Notes under the pieces: model-generated
Told to the model about the DNA's origin: nothing
What the model saw: the letters and a program-made list of their open reading frames with translations, nothing else
Database searches by the model: none
Part shown: positions 1-12,779 of the stretch, in pieces
Position numbering within the stretch: position 1 is the first letter of the stretch
Layout: every line of letters begins with the position of its first letter
Translations under genes and position numbers: made by a program
Assembly (NCBI GenBank): GCA_916610825.1
Contig: OU744453.1
Coordinates: 8,841,845-8,905,844 of the forward strand
Direction of reading: 5' to 3'
Length of the DNA stretch: 64,000 nt
DNA from: Haliclystus octoradiatus
Taxonomy: Eukaryota; Cnidaria; Staurozoa; Stauromedusae; Haliclystidae

Positions 1-30
1 TACGAATGTCATTTTGTTCATTTCTCTAAA

Positions 31-854
31 GCTAGGGTTATATGGATGCACCGAACTCAATTTGAATTAGCTGCATCACCGAATAGCATTAAATTCGCAT
101 TTGGGGTTATACAGACGAACCAAATGTCTAAGATTTTTAAAAACTGGTCAAAATATCACGTGATAGGAAGTAGTTTTCTTGGAATTATACCGCATGGTTT
201 GAAACCAGAGTGTTTTGTTTGAATTATTATTCACTTTCAGCGATAATCTCAAAGGTTTGCAAGCTTTTTTACGGGAGACAGTTTTTGTACTAACAAGGCA
301 TAGTACTCAGAGCAAATTAAATGCGAATTCCCAATAAAATAACGTATTATGATAAAAGCGACCCCAATTCTAGTGCTGATGCATTATGATTGACTAAAAT
401 ACAAAGTTTTTAAATGTTTTAAATCATGATTTTGGAAAGCGTCAACTTCCCTGTCAGCCATCTTTCAATCATATAAACAAGCCATCATAACAACTTCCCA
501 AAAGCGATGTTCGTTCCGTCGCATTACCATGGAAACATCCATTAAAATAATTTATGATTTGAACATTCCCCGGTTTATTGCAACATAATGTAGATAAAGG
601 AGCTCAGTCACAGCACCGTGAGTCGAATGTATTTACTTCGTTGCGATGATAGCTCGCTCGTATAACGCGGCGATGAATTTAATTCATGGGGAAGAGCTCC
701 GCACGTCAAGGCTTGACGTGTGGAGCTAGCTTGACGCATTTATTGTTTTTGAGGAATGTTGATGAACCGAATGGTGTTATACAAAGTGCGCTATCATGAG
801 ATTTAATTCAAATGAATGGATCAATTGAGTTCGGTGCGTCCACATATCCCCAGC
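31..854. mobile_element. Non-autonomous DNA transposon (TIR element)
   Basis: The ends at about 31-62 and 822-854 are inverted copies: both arms contain CGCACCGAACTCAATT-like sequence (one T/C difference) next to a TATNTGGAYGC stretch, and the arms continue imperfectly inward. The element is flanked by CTAAA at 26-30 and CTAAA at 855-859, which fits a 5-bp target-site duplication. The interior (63-821) has no coding potential. A small internal palindrome (CACGTCAAGGCTTGACGTG) sits near 703. The superfamily is not identified. Confidence 0.55.
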
Positions 855-859
855 CTAAA

Positions 860-1600
860 TTGTTTACTTTGGGGCTTCGAGCCAAAAGCCGTAATTTCAC
901 GATTTCACGGAGCCTGACACAAACATCAACAACAACCAATCAGCGATCAGTATCACATTCGATGATTTTATAAAATAAAATAATGTAATATCTCAGGAAC
1001 GATGAAAGTGCCTACTTCCCAAGTAGGTGCATGTGAAAATAGGACATTAGGCTTCCTTCATAGCGGTATACTGTGTATAGATCGTTCTACTTTTATGTAT
1101 TTGATTAAACCACGTTCGCTTACATGCTGATAGACAGATAAATAGATAGATATGAGTATATTTAAACACATATAAACAACTTGACACAGGGATTTCTAGG
1201 CTAATTTAGATATTTTACAGTTTATAAGCTTGATTGATTAGAAGGTTTTTTTTATGTCTTACTGATTTTCATAATGGATATTGGTATGTTCTATTTATAA
1301 TGTTCACCTATTTTTAACTTGTACGTTGTATTTCACTTTTCTACAATCTTCGTTTACAATTGAGAATTGAAGCCCAAAAGAAAGGGAACGTTATTTTGCC
1401 TTGGTCAGTATAAACACGAGATTTGTATATAGATTTGCACGTGTGTTGTATATGGTGCATTTGACTGTTTGAATGAAGATCACAAAGTAATTCCATATAA
1501 TACCTGGGCTGACTGATGCGTTGCGGATGCTATGCAAAAATCAGCTAGATCTTCAATGCTTAGCCAGTCAAGTTATTGTAATATATTGTTCATTTTATCA
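860..1600. other. Non-coding interval, no feature seen
   Basis: AT-rich sequence with short simple-repeat patches (GATA-like near 1135-1155). I see no gene, RNA or repeat that I can support. Confidence 0.5.
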
Positions 1601-1604
1601 AATT

Positions 1605-2330
1605 TACGTTTTCGGGCTGCTGATTTTGCTGCCCAATTTTGAACTTCAATCTGGATGCGTTAAGTTTGTGTCTTTGTGTACGACGACCACACTTCTAGTG
1701 CATACATACATAGAATTAATATTTTTGACTCAAAAATTGTTTTAAATAGTAAAGCTGGGATATATTTACATCGTTTAGAGATAGTTCTCGATCTGAATGT
1801 TGCTGTTTTTATAATTTGGCCAATGCTTGTCTTAAAGTTCATTTCATCATGAAGAATAACTCCAAGGTTTCTAGAACTTGAAACGTATGTTAATGGTTGA
1901 TTTGTCTATTCATAAAAGTGATAATTCTGTATTTTTGTTCTTTTCATGTCCAATTACCATAGTTTCGGTCTTTTGAAACAGTATTCAATAATAGTGCATT
2001 GGATTTAAACCGAGATAAAATGAATAAAATATCTCTGAGAGTTTGTCCTGCACAATTGCTTTGAGTAGTAGCTTTAAGGGTTGTAGTTGTATAAGATTTG
2101 CAAATCATTAGAAAATTGACATACAGTACCATGCGATAAAGCTGTTGGTAGATCATTCTCATGCACAAGAAACAGAAGAGGATCTAGTATGGAGCCATGA
2201 TGTACTCCACAGTTTAGTAACGCTGCATCAGATACCTTTTGGTTAACCTTTACTACCTTAATTCTGTTGGTGAGATAAGAATTTATCCAAGATAGGGCAT
2301 TCCATAAAATCCAAAAAGTTTAAGTTTCTC
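1605..2330 (-). pseudogene. LINE reverse-transcriptase fragment (3' part)
   Basis: Read on the minus strand, the stretch translates in broken frames to the C-terminal half of the LINE seen at 54.6-56.8 kb. 2330-2190 matches the block around the PLGSLLGP motif, 2170-1945 matches the block after FADDT, and 1842-1610 matches IIKTATFR...ALEVWS. Several frameshifts and stops show that it is dead. It is the same family as the 55-kb copy, inserted in the opposite orientation. Confidence 0.75.
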
Positions 2331-2500
2331 GGTTATCTGATTTGTCAACATTCAAGCATATATAAAGGAAAACTTACCAGTCATAGCATTATGATCCTAG
2401 TACCATAGTGTCTTAAGTAACCTTTTAAACTATTTCTTGATATTAATTAATTCTGTATGTAAGTTACACTTTAGATAGTGTCCTTCATTTGCCGATCAAA

Positions 2501-2793
2501 TAGCCTGTGTGCAGACAGACTCTTTCTTTGTATAATCCGTCTGCGCATTAGTGCCAAATTTTACTTATATACATATTGTTCGTTCCGCTACCACCTTTTT
2601 TGTAGTAAGTTGTAATTGGCTAATAAAAAATATGAACCTATTGGCCAGTATTTTAATATTAAGGAAATTGGGTAATAATTACAGGAAACCACACTAGGTA
2701 AATGCTGATTTAATATGAATTTAGTACAATAACTTACGTGATACTCGGCGCCAATACGCCTATACGAAGGGAAATCTGTCTGCACGCAGGCTA
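2501..2793. repeat. Short foldback element (MITE-like)
   Basis: The terminal inverted repeats start TAGCCTGTGTGCAGACAGA at 2501 and close with the inverse at 2776-2793 (TAGCCTGCGTGCAGACAGA, one difference). No coding content. Similar TAGCCT...TGCAGGCTA pieces recur near 43872 and 45027. No clear target-site duplication. Confidence 0.45.
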
Positions 2794-5400
2794 ACGGTCA
2801 AAATGATGAAATATGTCATATCATATCAAATCATATGATAATAGGATAACCTGAAGTACGCAAACAGTAGCATACTTTTATGTGAATTTTGGAGGGTCAA
2901 GAAATAGAATATTGAAGAAACAGCTTTTGAATGGTTCTTATCGAATGCTTCTCATTCAAAATTTCTATTGTGTGTTCAATACAGTGTGTTTCAATTCTTG
3001 TAATTAGATTTCTCTTGATAAAACACCTGCACTCCAATTCCATGGATCAGTGATGTGGACATGACCTGTGGAGCCGTATACACGCTAACCAGACTAACGA
3101 ATGAGTTTTATTGTAAATATTATCAATGATAATAATAAACAAACTTCTCTGAGTGATTTTAGGGTCACATGACCTAAAGGGCCAACATGATCCGTGGGCT
3201 CTACTCACTTAGAATCACGTGGGGGTTTACATGTGGTTCTCGTTTGCATCCTTACAGTGCATTTCTTTCAGCGTCTAAAACCATTCTATATCCTGAAACT
3301 TGAAACAATGATCGAATTAATTGTTGAAATACGCTAATAGTTATTCAAAATGAAGCTTTCCCTTAAAATAGGGGGCCACAGAAGAATAAGGGGGCAATTT
3401 GACATCCAATTTTAGAAAAATGAATTAGGTCAGACTTCATTTATACTACGTAATGCAATATCAGTGAGTTGATACTTGAAATGTAAATTTATGGGAGAGC
3501 AAAATTGAAATATTGTATCCAAGTTAAGAAACAACACGAAACAGATCCCAAAATGAATAAATAATCAAAACAGTTAAAGTTATTCCGATGCAATAGAAGG
3601 CTTCATTATGCTAATTCTGATTTTAATATTCATCAGTGGAAATCATTTACATACGAAGAATGAGAGGTATCAGTATAAAGTCTTATTATACATTTCAGTA
3701 ACAAATCAGGCAATGGAAAATTTTTGAATGTTATTTCAAGTCGGCTACTGACTGTTTTGCAGAAAATAATTTTATGTTCATCACATCTATTTATGTACTA
3801 GTTGAGTTTTTGATATTTCAAAAGTATTATTTCTGGTTTCATTGATGTTACCTTTTGAGTCTGATTGACAAACTTCCTGAATGGAACTAATTTGTAAAAG
3901 TGTATGCTTGTAGAGGTGATCTTTGTTCTAACGCCATAGTTCGTGGAATCGTGAAATTAATAAGGAAGCATGCTTATGGCAATCCAAGCAATATCTTTCT
4001 TGAAATATTTGAGAGTTGTTAAACATGGCTAGAGACACTTCTCATTAAAAGTCATTCCACCATTCCTTTAACCAGGAAAGGGCAATCAGATGCGGCTTTT
4101 TGACACTTGCTTGCTTGATGGGATTTTGTTGCTGCTAGATCGTATCGATTCGTAAAAAAGGTTGAATCACGGCTTGACAAAGTTACTAGTTTTGAGGTCC
4201 AATTCTCTTATACCCATGATATCCGCTAGCTCGTATGTTGAAAGTATGATTTATAAACAGCGGGATAATGAAGTTTGCCTGATGGCAGTCAGGGTGGACC
4301 GGATTAACATGTGTTTTTCAGCTGTTTACTTGTGGATTTTCCCCCTACTGCCAACTCACCTTCAGATGGCGTGTAGCTTATATTAGGATGTATATCTCGC
4401 CTTTCTTAAACGGATTTGGATATAATTTTGTTCTATTCCTATATGCTGTTCTTCAGTTTTTACACAACGCGACTCTTTCCTAGTCAAAATTGACCTCAAA
4501 CATTTTTGAGATCCTCATGCCCCACGTTTTGAAACCAAAAAAGGGGCGTATTTATTTTCCACAAGAAAGATTGACTGTATTTTTTCGCCAACATTCTATG
4601 CTTTAATTGCTAAGTTGCTACGCACAAAAAATGTCAGAATCGTTATTCTTTCTTTCATTAAAAATGCAACTGCTCATCCCGATCCTGATAGCTATTTTTC
4701 TTATAGTATAACATATTCCAAGAAGAGCTATATACATTCAAAGTTGTAACTTTTCAAATTAACACATTTCATAGCACTTACTTATAACATCATCAGGATT
4801 ATCGTGTCACTACGCAACAATACTGCAGCTCGGGATAAATATGACAGAATTAATGTTCAGTTGAATTCTGAAACGAAAACCCTTGGGTTCCCAGCAGTGT
4901 AGAGTAGCGACACGAGTTTTCGTAGAGAGTTTGAAACTTTTAAGATACTATCTTGACGAGATTTCCAGAATCGCAAATGTTATCTATACAGTTTTGTGAC
5001 AAATCTTCTCATTCTATGTCCTCTATTTAAGACTCTACCATTATGGAAAATAGCCTATAATTATTTATCAATGATATTCTGAAGCAATAGGAATCAAAAT
5101 ATATATAATGTGCACCAGGAAAAGTTCTAGGCTCTTGTCATTAAACTCAAAATAGAAATGAGAAGGGCCTGGAAATGATCCTGGTGCACATTTCAAAATC
5201 TGTTTCAAAACACTTGTGGCTCTGTATACTATACAATTTTACACAGATTGTAGATTTGCTGATGTTTTGCTCATTTACATAATTAATGAAACACAAGGTT
5301 ATAAAATCTGAAAGTGAAGAACACTCCAGGGGATTATTCTTGGAAATTCCAAGTTATATATTTTTTAAACCTTGATTGATATTCTATTGCTTGACATTGA
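2794..5400. other. Non-coding interval
   Basis: Long AT-rich stretch with scattered short open frames (for example 4162-4386, +) that lack splice context, domain resemblance or codon evidence. Nothing supported. Confidence 0.45.
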
Positions 5401-5409
5401 AAAAACAGT

Positions 5410-5757
5410 GAAATCAACGAAGCGAATGATTCATGAGAAGTACACCAGACGATAATGTTCAATAATTAATGACTGCCAGATGAACCACGACAGTGATATC
5501 GATTTTGTCTATCACAACGACATATACTGGAGATTAATGGCATATAACATCATCTTTATCAAATCAACGAAGCGAATGATTCATGAGAAGTACACCAGAC
5601 GATAATGTTCAATAATTAATGACTGCCAAATGAACTACGACAGTGATATAGATAAAACACTAATTGCTAGACAGCCAATCTTAGTCTTGCGAATTATTCC
5701 TTTGTCTATCACAAGGACATATGTTGGAGATTCAAGGTATGTAACATCATCTTTAAT
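5410..5757 (+). repeat. Two-unit direct repeat (about 150-195 bp)
   Basis: AAATCAACGAAGCGAATGAT starts at about 5412 and again at about 5561. Both copies continue through TACACCAGACGATAATGTTC and GACAGTGATAT with only a few differences. The second half of the unit, TTTGTCTATCACAA.GACATAT, occurs at about 5505 and about 5701. The second unit carries about 50 bp of extra sequence before it. This is a tandem duplication with one internal indel; no coding frame. Confidence 0.75.
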
Positions 5758-6179
5758 TTTTGTTTTAAAAAGGAGAAAGTATACTATTTGTGACAATTCT
5801 TGATTGGTTACTCTTTATTTTGTGAAAGGTTGACATTCTATAATAAAGTTTCTTCATCTGCTCTAACTCTTATGCAAAGCAAGTGAAGTCTCCTACTTTA
5901 AATTTCTAAAAGAATATTTAGTGACTGAAATAGTTATTTATCGTTATGTCAGTAGTCATTTGCAACAGTGCAATATGTTTATTTCGAGTAGCGTTTCACT
6001 CTGTGACCCATATTCCGTATTCCGTATGTTGTGTTGATTTTACATTGTTATATCCAATCAGCAATTCAAAATACGAAACAAAATACTCATTTATTTACAA
6101 CCTTTGTTTACAGAAGCCGATTTGCTTTATGCTATAAACGAAAATAGTTTGGAAGGGTTGTATCGAGTTGTACTCAAAC

Positions 6180-6990
6180 TATGAAAGCAAATATAGTCAG
6201 CATTTTTCCAGCATTTTCACAACATTGAGCCAAATTTGTATCAAATGCTGACAAAATGTCGGCTTCATTTGGCCATTCCAACCAGCATTTGGAAAGCATT
6301 TCGCAACAACGCGAGCGATGTTGTGAAAAAGTTGGCAAAATGTTGGCTTCATTTGGCCCCCCCCCAGCCAACAAAATTCAACACTTTTCGGTGTTGGATT
6401 TTGTTGGCTGGCAATTTGAAGATGATCAAAAGATTGGCCAACATTTCATTGTTCTCTTCGATGTTGTTAAAATGCTGGCTTCATTTGGCCACCCCAGCCA
6501 GCATTTTCACAACATTTGACATATAGAATTTCAAAGATTGAAAAAGCGTCCCTACTATTGGTCAATGATTACATAATGATTTTAGTTGACAAAGAAAGTA
6601 CATACGATTCAGAGACTGATTATTAAAATGTAGTGAGGTTTAACTTAAAATTTTTCACAAAGCAGAGCAAAGAAGGACAACCAAAAAGAAAGAAAGATAT
6701 TATTGAACGAGAACAATTTGAATAAATAAAAATTGTAATGTAGTGACGCCGAAGATAATTTCCCTATTTTGAAATTTTATTCTTGCTCCGGATGGTGTGA
6801 AAATGCTGGCTCCGTTTGGCCACCATGGCCAGCACTTTGACAGAATTTTAACAATATCGATCGCAATGTTGTAAAAGTTCTGGAAAAATGCTGGCTGGGA
6901 TGGCCAAATGAAGCCACCATTTTCACAACGTTGATGCGAAATTTTATCAAAGGTTGTGAAAATGTTGGTTTCATTCGGTGGGGCATAACA
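6180..6990. repeat. Cluster of palindromic CAGCATTTTCACAAC repeats
   Basis: Two blocks (about 6190-6520 and 6785-6990) are built from the same word in both orientations: AATGCTGGCTTCATTTGGCC and its inverse, with CAGCATTTTCACAAC and GTTGTGAAAA at the outer edges. Nested inverted pairs can fold on each other. The open frames here are by-products of the repeat. The cluster ends about 200 bp upstream of the start codon of the gene at 7198. Confidence 0.7.
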
Positions 6991-7197
6991 AATATCGCTT
7001 GCTATATATAATTTATAATTTAATAGTGTGAAAATAGATATTCAAATTACATAATTGGGAAGACAGTTCTTTTATTTTTCATCATACATTTCATTATATA
7101 TTCACGCACATTTTAAGTTTGTATACCCAACAATATCATAACAGCTACTCTAACTGTATTCAAAAGTGGTTTAGCAGATATATTTCTATTTCAATAG

Positions 7198-8571
7198 ATG
7201 AAAATATTACTATCTGTTACTTTGTTTGCAATGATTCTAACCAACGCATTTGCCGTAAGAAAAGGAGGGAATACGAAACTCAAATCAACTGGACAGCAGA
7301 GTAGCTTGAAGGATGTCGATCAATTTTCTGGTCAAAGTAAAGATGATGACGAAAACGGATCAACTATGGATGAGCAGTCAGAGGAGAATGAAGAACAAGA
7401 TGATGTACCAAATGCTGGTTTTGAAAGGAAATTGAAAATCTCCATCAGAGCAAAGCTTTCCCGAAGTTCCAGTAACGGAATCCAAAAACGTGGAGATGTT
7501 ACCATTACTCCAAAACAGAGGGAAAAGGCATACCAGACGCTTAAAAAGATCCTTGTTCATGGTTTGAAAATAGCTGCAGACAAGTTTGATCCGTTTTCAA
7601 TTCAGGAAAACGTCGGTATGTTCATGAGCTTGATTGGGGATGGTGCTGAGGAGCGTTCTATCTGGGATCAGGTAAAGGATCAAGTCGAATCAAAGGTATC
7701 AAAAGCATTATCCAGATATCATTTCAACACTGCAGAAGGGATTTTCTACAAATACAGAATTAAAGCAAAGATGGCAAAGAATGGATTTGGTCTGACAGAC
7801 CTGACAGACATCTTGGGTGACAAGTACAAGATGATGCCATTCAATTACCTGGACATTGGATACAGTGATGAACTAGCGACATTGATACCAACATGGGGTT
7901 TATACATGATCAGTGGATACCTTGATTTGATTGGTCAAGGAATTATTAAAAATAAATGTGCATTGGCTGATGAACTTAAAACTCTGCGTGCAGAAACAAT
8001 CAATGCAGCAAAATCACTTTTCAGAAAACGTTACAAAGCCCTTATTGGGACAGCTGGGAGTGAGCATTCTCCGTCTTGGAATTGTGCTGGCTTTTCTTGC
8101 AGCGATTACTATCATTTAACTTTTCACGATGGATCAACGGAAATAGAATCGGAAAACACATTGGCAGATACAGGAGCGTGGTTAACTACAATAACAGAGC
8201 AAACCCAAGAGTCCTTGATGAAACATCTTGTTGAACCAGTTAACAAATTTTTCGCTAAAGATATTGTAATGGATTGCCCAAATTCCCCCGAACCGATAAC
8301 AAAGAATGATATTGAATTCAGTTACCCTTCTGGATGTTATGGAAAGATTAAATCAGACAACACAAGGAATTGTATTTTGCCTTGCTTCAAATACAGTCAT
8401 AAAACAAAGTTCTGGTGTCCATATATCAAGGGATGGAATTTTAATCGTTATATTTTCTATCATGGCACCCTTGGTAGTCGCTGGGACTGGTGCACCAGAG
8501 TAGAATGGGATGATTGTATGCCGGTCTCAAAAACACCAGGTATTCATCAATTGTACGGAGAAGAAGAGTAA
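7198..8571 (+). CDS. Secreted single-exon protein, possibly pore-forming-toxin-like
   Basis: 457-residue uninterrupted frame. The start is at 7198 because the protein then opens with a typical signal peptide (residues 1-19, cleavage after NAFA). Next come an acidic, disordered pro-region (35-75), a Lys-Arg at 97-98 that could be a furin-type site, and a mostly helical region (about 104-285). The last part (about 296-440) is Cys-rich: the protein has ten Cys in all, nine of them here, among many Trp/Tyr. The helical region has the DPFSI...IWDQVKDQVE pattern followed by a later hydrophobic helix (228-250), which weakly recalls the delta-endotoxin N domain also seen in jellyfish toxins. That link is inference from pattern; I do not firmly recognise the family. 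TATA-like TATATA occurs at about 7005 and 7096, and ATTAAA at about 8607 could be the poly(A) signal. No intron is seen. Confidence 0.75.
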   Translation: MKILLSVTLFAMILTNAFAVRKGGNTKLKSTGQQSSLKDVDQFSGQSKDDDENGSTMDEQSEENEEQDDVPNAGFERKLKISIRAKLSRSSSNGIQKRGDVTITPKQREKAYQTLKKILVHGLKIAADKFDPFSIQENVGMFMSLIGDGAEERSIWDQVKDQVESKVSKALSRYHFNTAEGIFYKYRIKAKMAKNGFGLTDLTDILGDKYKMMPFNYLDIGYSDELATLIPTWGLYMISGYLDLIGQGIIKNKCALADELKTLRAETINAAKSLFRKRYKALIGTAGSEHSPSWNCAGFSCSDYYHLTFHDGSTEIESENTLADTGAWLTTITEQTQESLMKHLVEPVNKFFAKDIVMDCPNSPEPITKNDIEFSYPSGCYGKIKSDNTRNCILPCFKYSHKTKFWCPYIKGWNFNRYIFYHGTLGSRWDWCTRVEWDDCMPVSKTPGIHQLYGEEE

Positions 8572-11500
8572 TCTCATGTGAAATGAAGAATGTTGCATCT
8601 TCTGCTATTAAAATATTAGATACTGAAATTCTCGCTAGAATATATACATTGAAATGAAAATTTAACTTCCTATGGGTTGAGACCATAATGCACTTATATT
8701 TGGTTTTTAAATAGAATTTCAATGTTTGTAGATCTGTTATGATAGTAAGAAACATTAGAACAATTGCGTATTCTTTGTTTTCTGTCATTTGTCTTCCTTG
8801 ACCATTCGCCATTAGTATGTACCTTATATATAATTACTCGATATAAGTCGCTTGATTGCATACGAATTGGGAGGATTTAAAATGGAAAATACCACATATG
8901 ACACTGAATACGTTTTACTAAGCTTTGAGCTAGATACATATATTTTTAAATAATTTTATAATGAAGGGAATCAAGGAAAAAAACAATGGCATTTATCAAC
9001 CATATATATAGGAAACCTGAAATAGCATGAACTATATATTCTTTATAACAAATCAACAATCGCCATTAATCAAAGAATATCTGCTTTGACATCCAAATAT
9101 ACTATTTTCGGGATTATGACACATTTACATTCCAAAGACACATGCAACCAATCAACATCAATAAGTGAAACAGACCGATAATAATCACATTGTTCAATCT
9201 ATTCTTTACCAGAAATCTCATGGCAAAATCCAGACTTACACAGGAACACAACCTAGATATACGTGATAAAAAAAAGATATATTTACAGTATATGTAAATA
9301 AGATACTTCATTTTTGATGCCATCATGACGTATCAGGTACATGCTTAGTCATGCTATGTAATTAGGCATTCTAGTGAAATAATTATAAATAATGTTCAAT
9401 ACTTTGAGTGAGGTGTTTGATATCCAATTGTTCATTCCTATATTTGCACCTAATTCAGGGTAAAAGATAATTTGCTATGATACATTGATATGGTCAAGGG
9501 TACTTTGAGGCTCAGTAGGGTATCACATGTTTGTGACCTTTTACGGTGGAGCAAACCAAATAACTCAAGCTAATCCGATAACGGAATTTTGAATTAAATA
9601 AACTATTGTTCTAAATTATTGTTTTGAAATTGTCAAAAAAGTAATATTCAAAGAATTAAGGAAAAAAACAGATAAAAATCGGGATGTTTGGTAATCCAAC
9701 TACCAATTAAAATTCAAGAACTAAAAACTTGATCAAATTCAATGAAAACGCTGTTTTCCATATATAGTTTTTTCAGTTTTATAAAATATTTGTAACCTAT
9801 TAGATGTCAACTTCATGTTTTCTTTAGGATGATAATTATTATCAAGTATTTGCATTAAGTCACATAAAATTGGAACGCTTTTGAACTCTATTATGTTTTC
9901 AAGAAAGTCTACAAAAAAGTCAACGAGATAGCTGAGCACGTCAAACTACTGTTGAATCGTCAGACTATCTATATAGTATTACTTCTTGAATTCACTATAA
10001 TAAAGCTATTTTTTTAATGTTAGCAATCTGTGTGCCTTTGTGGTAATATCGATACTAGTAACGAAAAAGAGGCTACTCAATAAAACTTGTGGCACATGTA
10101 ATTCCTTATAAATACTCAGTTCTTACAATCAGTATACCGTAGTACCTATAACGTGGCCACTTTATATTGCACATGTCTTCAAAAATAACGCATGCGATTG
10201 CTCAAAATCTTTCACATATTGGTAAGACAACATGGCGTCATCTGCTGTTGTATTGAACAAGAAGAATATTTGTTTTCGATTTATATGCATGTTGATTATT
10301 TGAAAGAGTTAGAATAGTATCACAATTCAAGAGAAATCAATCTTCAACATAATTATACACTCGTCTTGGGGTTTTTCGGAGTGATTACATGTTACTGACG
10401 ATGATTATTTACTTTAAAAGCGTTTAATCAGTGTTGCATGTCAATTGTCGAAGAATTATCAATTACTCTGCTAAGTTTGCGTTCTCAGGTTGATATGTCA
10501 GATTGAAAACTTTGATACACATGCAGTTATTATATATTCAAATGATTTATTATTCGACATAAACATAGTCCATAGCATGCTGTACAGAATTTAAATTAAA
10601 CTAATTACAAGGAATATGGACCGGTAGCTTTTCTTGTAAAATATCAAAACGCCTTTTTATTAAAATATTTCATATTGAATCTCTATACTGAAAAGTGTAA
10701 ATCCTGTAAATTTACTATAATACTTTACATAAAAACAGTAATCTAAAAACCAACAACAAACAAACATCGAATATGAATATCATTTCTTGCAGCTCGAAGA
10801 TGTATGAAATGCCGTGATGACATGGCTAAAACAATGGCGAGCAGGAAAGATAATTCCAGTTCGCTGTAGGAAAATGCGTCAGATGTGAATTTTACTCACA
10901 TTTAGATATGGAAATATATATAAACTACTGATCAATCATAGGTTTCCTTACGAGGAACTTTTCCTTTCACTATACTCAACGTCATCTTGATATTTTACTC
11001 ACGATTCGACACGCGATATTTTACTTGGCTATAAAAACCCTTTTTGATGAGTTTAAAAATTGACGATGTTTGACAATCTTAGAGGGGAATTTATTAGAAG
11101 GTAAACAAAATCTGACATCATTTCTATGTTTTTTTTCATGTCAAATTAACAGAACTGCATGGGTTCGGATGATTGGTAATGCTTATTTATTATAGTATTA
11201 TCAGTATTATTTGTAACTAGCAATTAGTATTGGTTCATAATGGACCTTGTGTAATAAAACTTTCAGATCACTAATAATTAAACAATCGACTAAGCTGAAT
11301 ATCACTGTATAATACGGAGAGTGAATTCTGGTGGAGAACATGAGACGAGACACAATACGCATTGAAACGATGCACAATTAATCAATACATCTTAATCATC
11401 TCCTTCATAAAAATCTAATTCATTTCACATCAATTGAGTCTATTGAACTGTGTGGATAACAGCATATTAAAGGCATAAAACAGACCAAAGCGCCTTGCAG

Positions 11501-12770
11501 GCTCATAACTTGAAAAGTGAATTCAATTTTTTCTACTATAGCTATAACACATTAATTATTACAAATTACAACTTTGTCAAATTTCGAAATCTGAAATTAT
11601 CCATGAAAAGGCGCTTCAAATCCGATCCGATCCGGAAGCACGATCGGATCGCGTTTAGTTTCGGATTCGCAACTCTTTATTGCAATATATATATAACATC
11701 TCACAATGTTACCATGCATATGATAGTATATGTACCTATATATTTTTAATATTAACAATCTCAGCAAGTAGGCATGTGATTTTCATGGCATTCTATCAAA
11801 ATACTAAGTGTTCGTTGAAAATAAGAATAGAATAGAGTAAAAAAAGATGTGAAAAATGAGCATCATAGTGCTTCTTGTTATCACATTTTCAAGAATGGCA
11901 GCATCAACATTCTTTTAAAATGAAATAAAATTCTATAATAATTCGATATTGATATTACGTTACATCTTGTTGTCAAATTTTCTACGCGCTATTTTTAATA
12001 ACTTACAGATGTACAATGAAAGATTAGACGATTATGATTAAATTAGTTGTTTTGATAGCAAAACGAAAACAATTTATTTTGCCAGATTCGTGATATGCAT
12101 ATTTATGCAGAATTTCTTGAAATAGACGCGATGGTTTATAGAGTGGAAATGTTCAGTGCAGCTTTAAAGATGTAAATACCATAGCCGATGGTAATATTCA
12201 AATGTTCATGTTATGATTTCTGATGAAAAGATTTACTTATATAGAAAATGAATCTACTTTACCTTGCATTTGAGCGCGATTTGAAATGATATTTCTTTGT
12301 CAGAATTATTTCGAATAAAAGACAATTTACATTTTATTCTTATCGGGTTTACATTCTCTTTCGTTAAATATGGTTTTTAACTTATTGTTGATTGATGTAT
12401 TAACTCAGAGAACCCGCTATTACGCAAATAAATGTTGTTCGGAGATTATGCCGCTCGTATAGTTTTTATTTGGATCTCATTTTTCTTTCTTATTTGGATC
12501 TCATTTGGAAAATGGTAAGTTGTATTTTAATAAATATTGTTTGCTATGATCGATTATTACATGCAACCTTTTTCGCTTTTTATTTTTGTAACACAAGGTT
12601 TGTTACACTCATCCAAACTGTATTAACTATTGAAAAATGTTTTTGAATTATGTTTTTCTGTTTTTAAAGTTGAAGGCCATTTTTGAACGCTGAAAATTTT
12701 ATAATGATTATTATTTTAAGATAATGTAAAATCTGATAGATAAAATAATGAATATCCGCCATTATCGTCT
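8572..12770. other. Non-coding interval
   Basis: AT-rich sequence with many stops in all frames. Short open frames at 9114, 9739 and 11495 have no domain resemblance or splice context. A run of GATCCGATC-like short palindromes sits at 11620-11655. No gene supported. Confidence 0.45.
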
Positions 12771-12779
12771 ACAAAGAAT

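Noticed and set aside
6236..6526. Overlapping open frames as a small gene
   Set aside because: They arise from the CAGCATTTTCACAAC palindromic repeats and mirror each other on both strands.
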